Origin: Xestospongia muta
Lineage: Eukaryota > Porifera > Demospongiae > Haplosclerida > Petrosiidae
DNA length: 64,000 nt
NCBI GenBank assembly: GCA_963693285.1
Contig: OY848918.1
Coordinates: forward strand, 18,418,047 to 18,482,046
Direction of reading: 5' to 3'
The position numbers were made by a program, and so were the translations under genes. Below are positions 60,506-64,000 of this stretch, piece after piece. Under the pieces are notes generated by a model. The model saw only the letters and a program-made list of their open reading frames with translations, made no database searches and was not told where the DNA came from. The first letter of the stretch is position 1; each line of letters begins with the position of its first letter.

Positions 60506-61879
60506 GTAAGTGTCTTCATTATTAAACATGTTGTCATTATTATGCATGACTGTATTTTGTATGTAATGTTGTTATTAATTCATGTAATTATGTAGTTATT
60601 TGTTGTTTTGTCACCTCATATAACATTATAATATATGGATTACACAAGACATAAAGTCAAATCATTCTAAATTATTGAGCATGTGGAAAATAAAACCACA
60701 CACAACATATATGTGACATACCTTCCACTTTAACCAATACATAACTAGAATACATTGCAACATTAATAAGAATCGTTGTGGATGATTATACACTTTAAAG
60801 TTTTTGAGCATGGTGTTCTCTATGGTATCATTGGCATTAATTGATTCTATGAGAAAACAGTATTCATGATGATTATGAACTAGTTGAGGATAATGACGGT
60901 CGCTGGAATTCAGTACAATATCAACTGATTCCATGAGAAACAATATTGTCAACTTCTTTATATTTCTCTAGTAACAGCTTAACTTTACATTTGCATGAAG
61001 TACACCAAACTTTAAAGGCAGAGCCTATAGGTCCGATAATCAGACTCGTTATTTTCCAACAATTGGTCTGGCAATGGAAACCACGCCTCAAAAAGTAAAA
61101 CCACACCCACTCAATAAACATTTCTAATGATAAATGAACTGTAATCATAGATACTGCAATGAAGTTTCACAACTTATCAGTAATGATATAACAAGTTCGA
61201 CAGTACATATATTTTCATCTAAACAGGAGCAGGAAATTGTCTCTGGACGGACTTCAGCATTGTCTTCATTAATAAGAGAACCTTTAATTTCAGAATCAAC
61301 AACATTGGCATCAACAAACCACTTCAAAATAACTAAGATATTTACTAATAAGTATTCTGTGTAATGAAGTACTTATTTTTCTTTTTCAGTGGGCATTTTC
61401 TTCATAAAAGGTATAGGCTTGCCATGATTCTGACATTTCCTTGGTAGACCTACGACAGTTAACTTTTGACCTTCCACGCCTCTTCAGTCTTAGTGGAATC
61501 ATGATTGTAGCCAAACCTGTATGTATCACCATTGTCTTGTTCAAGTAAAAGCACCTCTTACCATTTAAGCATTCATTAGTATAAAATCTGTCTGATCCAT
61601 CTTGATCTATTAAATTCATTGTTTCCCATTACACAGGTGGGCCCATGCGGACGGGCAGATTCAATTAATTAATAATGTGGTGTTCATTATTGTTTGTTTT
61701 TTTGCATTCTGGCAATGTTATTACATACCACAACATTGATTTTTAGTCACAATTGAGACTTGACCTCTAATGGTGGCTTACTGTCAGAAATCCATCCCAA
61801 ATTCTTGGATTTCGTCAATGAATCAATTTTAATGCCCACATCATTTAACAAAACAGAACAAACACCACTGAACAACAGA

Positions 61880-62200
61880 AGAGAGAATGACAGGACAAAA
61901 TTTTACTGTACAAAAGAAGGAGCACACAAATAAACATACAACAGAAGGAAATGAGAATAAGAGATTCAAGGAATGTTAATATTTGGAGTTCATCCAGCCA
62001 GAGAATGTAATTGTACAACAGAGAATAACTATACAACAGAAGGAACACATGAAAATGAGTATATGTATAAGAGAGCCAAAGAATGCATTTATTGTACAAC
62101 AGAGGGAACATAAGAAAAGGTACATTGTATAAGAAAGAGTCAGAGAATGATATTGACCACAACAAAAGAACACTTACATGAGTAAAAAGTATAAGAGAGA
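61880..62200. repeat. Degenerate minisatellite, period roughly 60-70 bases
   Basis: Repeated blocks of TATAAGAGAG, AGAGAATG and TGTACAACAGAGGGAACA recur about four times with drift. It lies within the TTAA-flanked element. Confidence 0.6.
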
Positions 62201-62231
62201 TAGGAGGAGAAAAAGAAATGTATTATGTACT

Positions 62232-62881
62232 TCAGTACATTAAAATCATTTCTTTTTGGTAAACAAACGAATTCTTTTGATACTGGTAACGAGCGTAACA
62301 GGAAAACATGACAATGGCCATCAATGTACTAAAATATCTGCACAGCAACCGAACAAGCTTAGTACCAGATGTATCTACCTCATCAGCATTGAACTTCAGC
62401 CCTTTTGATGTCATGAAAATTATGATGTCATTGTATAATTTGTCCTTTCGATTCCTTTCTGTGATTGGCTGTAAACTGGAGTCAGGTGGTTGATGCTCCT
62501 GGAGATACATTTGTCAGGCGGAGTCCATTGAAACATCAAAAGCATTGACTGTTGACTCACGTGAGACAGACGTTGTCGTACTTTCAGTTTTCCCATTCAC
62601 ACATACACAATACTTTAAAAACCTGCCAAAAGATGATATGACAGGCTGAATGAGCAATGCTGAATCAACAGGGTCCAAAGAGTCCTTCTGAGGTCCAACA
62701 TTCGATGACAATAGTTCGTAAATATGAGGTGAAGACACAGGTATTTTCGGCCGTATTACGGAGGTGAAGAAATCTAGAAACGTGTACTCAACTTCTGGGA
62801 TGGGATTTGAGTAATCATCCAGGGTATCAGCATTCTTTTAAAAGACGGCAGAAAAACCGAAACATTGGCAAAATCAGCCAT
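62232..62881 (-). pseudogene. Unrecognised ORF inside the TTAA-flanked element
   Basis: From the ATG at 62881 the frame reads MADFANVSVFLPSFK. At the TTTTAAAAG run (about 62835-62843) a one-base shift is needed to continue as NADTLDDYSNPIPEVEYTF, then SSPHIYELLSSNVGPQ and SSFGRFLKYCVCVNG. One in-frame stop follows the DVSMDSA string (62514-62516), after which the same frame continues to 62232 through SLQPITERNRKDKLYNDII. Total about 215 codons. No domain, signal peptide or transposase motif is recognised. The C-terminal part is basic and aromatic, the N-terminal part acidic. It could be a captured host gene fragment or an element-encoded protein. The shift in a homopolymer might also be an assembly error. 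Confidence 0.5.
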
Positions 62882-63470
62882 TATAACAAATTTAAACAAA
62901 AATAATGAACAAAACCTAATAATGAAGCGGGAGGCCATGTCACGTGGGCGGGTAATGGGAAACAATGAATTTAATTGGAATGGCCTTATCATCAGTTAAA
63001 TAAACTTATTTCCAGCTGGACATTGCTGGTTTATGGTACTAAATAGAGGAAGATAACAAGACTTACACAATGTCTTGAACTTGCCCTGCACTCACATTGG
63101 TTAGATCTCAAACCATTCCCTTTGTTTTGTAGTTTTTACAGCCGAATGAGCACGAGAGATTGATGCTATGATAGCGTAGGTCCTCGTTTGCCCCTTCTAC
63201 TCTCTTTGGCACTCATTTTCTAGCAGCTTCAAGAGTTCTTAATTCTCTGTGTACTAGCTGTACAACATTTGTTCTCTTATTACATCTTTTTTGTTTCTAG
63301 CTCGGCGTAAGACGCAAAAGTTTCACCAACAACAAACGACATTCCTTCATAAGTGGCAATGATTGATGTGGGTGTGGTTTTACGTTTATGAGGCGTAGTT
63401 TGGTTTGCCGGACCAATAGCTACAAAATAATGGGTCCTGTTACTGGACCTATAGCCACTGCCAACATTAA

Positions 63471-64000
63471 ACGAGTTACTAAATTTAGCAGCCATCAACA
63501 ATTATAGAATTATAGAATCTATTGAAAGTGTCTTACTTTCCCAATCCTGCTCAACTTACTTTACCAATTACAGAAATGTCAACATGGCAGCGATTCAATT
63601 GATCAATAAAACTTGTTATTTGAATTGTGGTCAAGTCAATGAAACAAATGTCAATTCATGCTGGAACTCGTTTTCCAATACCAAGGCATATGCTATCACT
63701 TGCATCAATCCAAGAAAACTCTGATAAATACCCAACAAGTGTGACATATTTTTTTATAACTGATTCTACAACTACTCAAGTAACAATATTTGACAACCAA
63801 GGTACAATTGGAAGTACCAAAGTATTGAATAAATGACAATCTAAGCCGACCTTCACTACAATGTATCTTGTTATATTTACCAAATACAATGTGAACAATC
63901 TCAAAGTTTAGATCTAATGAGTACAATCAACCAGCTGGTGTATATTATATACTTGGTGCAACATTGATGTAGTTTTGACAGCTCTCAACACAGGCTGGTA
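63471..64000. other. No gene recognised
   Basis: Intron sequence of the plus-strand gene if that gene continues. A 69-codon open frame at 63627-63836 is Thr/Ser-rich (SVTYFFITDSTTTQVTIF) but lacks clear splice sites or a recognised fold. Confidence 0.4.

Larger units (their letters stand above)
61614..62970 (-). mobile_element. TTAA-flanked nested element carrying an unknown ORF
   Basis: 1,357 bases. Perfect 19-base terminal inverted repeats ATTCATTGTTTCCCATTAC at both ends, with TTAA immediately outside on both sides (61610-61613 and 62971-62974). TTAA target duplication is the hallmark of piggyBac-type transposition. The interior has no recognisable piggyBac transposase. It holds one minus-strand ORF starting about 90 bases from one end, and a degenerate minisatellite in the other half. 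Confidence 0.8.
61015..63470 (-). mobile_element. MULE-type element, internally deleted (copy B)
   Basis: Terminal inverted repeats at about 61015-61110 and 63368-63470 match those of copy A. It sits at the mirrored position of copy A relative to the sister ankyrin exons, so the insertion predates the inverted duplication. It retains the N-terminal domain region (63501-63280, GMSFVVGETFASYAELE) and the C-terminal region with a KRCFYLNKTMVIHTGL block (61619-61386). The transposase core and SWIM finger are gone. A TTAA-flanked element is nested inside it at 61614-62970. Confidence 0.75.

Overview
The window looks like nuclear DNA of an early-branching animal. It is AT-rich, has many small phase-matched exons with GT-AG introns, and combines ankyrin, Roc-COR, Death and fibronectin-III-like exons with decayed transposons. 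A demosponge of the Amphimedon type is the best guess; this is inference from style and protein families, and no species marker is present. I see no tRNA, rRNA, CRISPR or prokaryotic operon.

The main gene lies on the minus strand from 41184 down to 12387. I could join ten exons with consistent phases: a 6-codon start exon (41167-41184), six single-ankyrin-repeat exons (40884-40982, 35815-35904, 30375-30464, 26902-27000, 20961-21050, 18557-18655), an ankyrin plus linker exon (16294-16477), a 2,067-base exon with a P-loop Roc-like GTPase and COR domain (13599-15665), and a terminal Death-domain exon (13027-13307). A second terminal Death exon in the same phase (12387-12655) lies just downstream as a tandem copy, so the gene may choose between two C-termini. 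The predicted protein is about 1,038 or 1,034 residues with architecture ANK x7 - Roc - COR - Death. That is a kinase-less relative of DAPK1-type ROCO proteins and plausibly a cytosolic signalling or death-adaptor protein.

Downstream on the same strand (6089-7975) is a truncated, frameshifted copy of the COR end followed by a better-kept Death-domain exon. Head-to-head with the main gene, a plus-strand paralogue starts at 50622 and runs through five ankyrin exons to 60505, continuing past the window. Its introns are recognisably the mirror image of the minus gene's introns, so 18-41 kb and 50-64 kb are arms of an old inverted duplication. Inside the minus gene, a [33-residue + 30-residue] ankyrin exon pair has been duplicated in tandem (about 18.6-26.9 kb and 26.9-35.8 kb). 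A later 5,440-base duplication (29948-35387 and 35388-40827, with no difference seen in the lines compared) adds one more ankyrin exon.

Transposons fill the rest. They include a LINE remnant (481-1608), Ty3/gypsy pol remnants, three loci of a MULE-type element with SWIM and/or PHD fingers, a TTAA-flanked element with an unrecognised ORF nested in one of them, and several MITEs with clear terminal repeats and target duplications. The stretch 1-3011 holds the LINE and three fibronectin-III-like exons. The stretch 43.7-50.1 kb, between the two divergent genes, is mostly non-coding and ends in CT-rich tandem repeats and a 200-base assembly gap.
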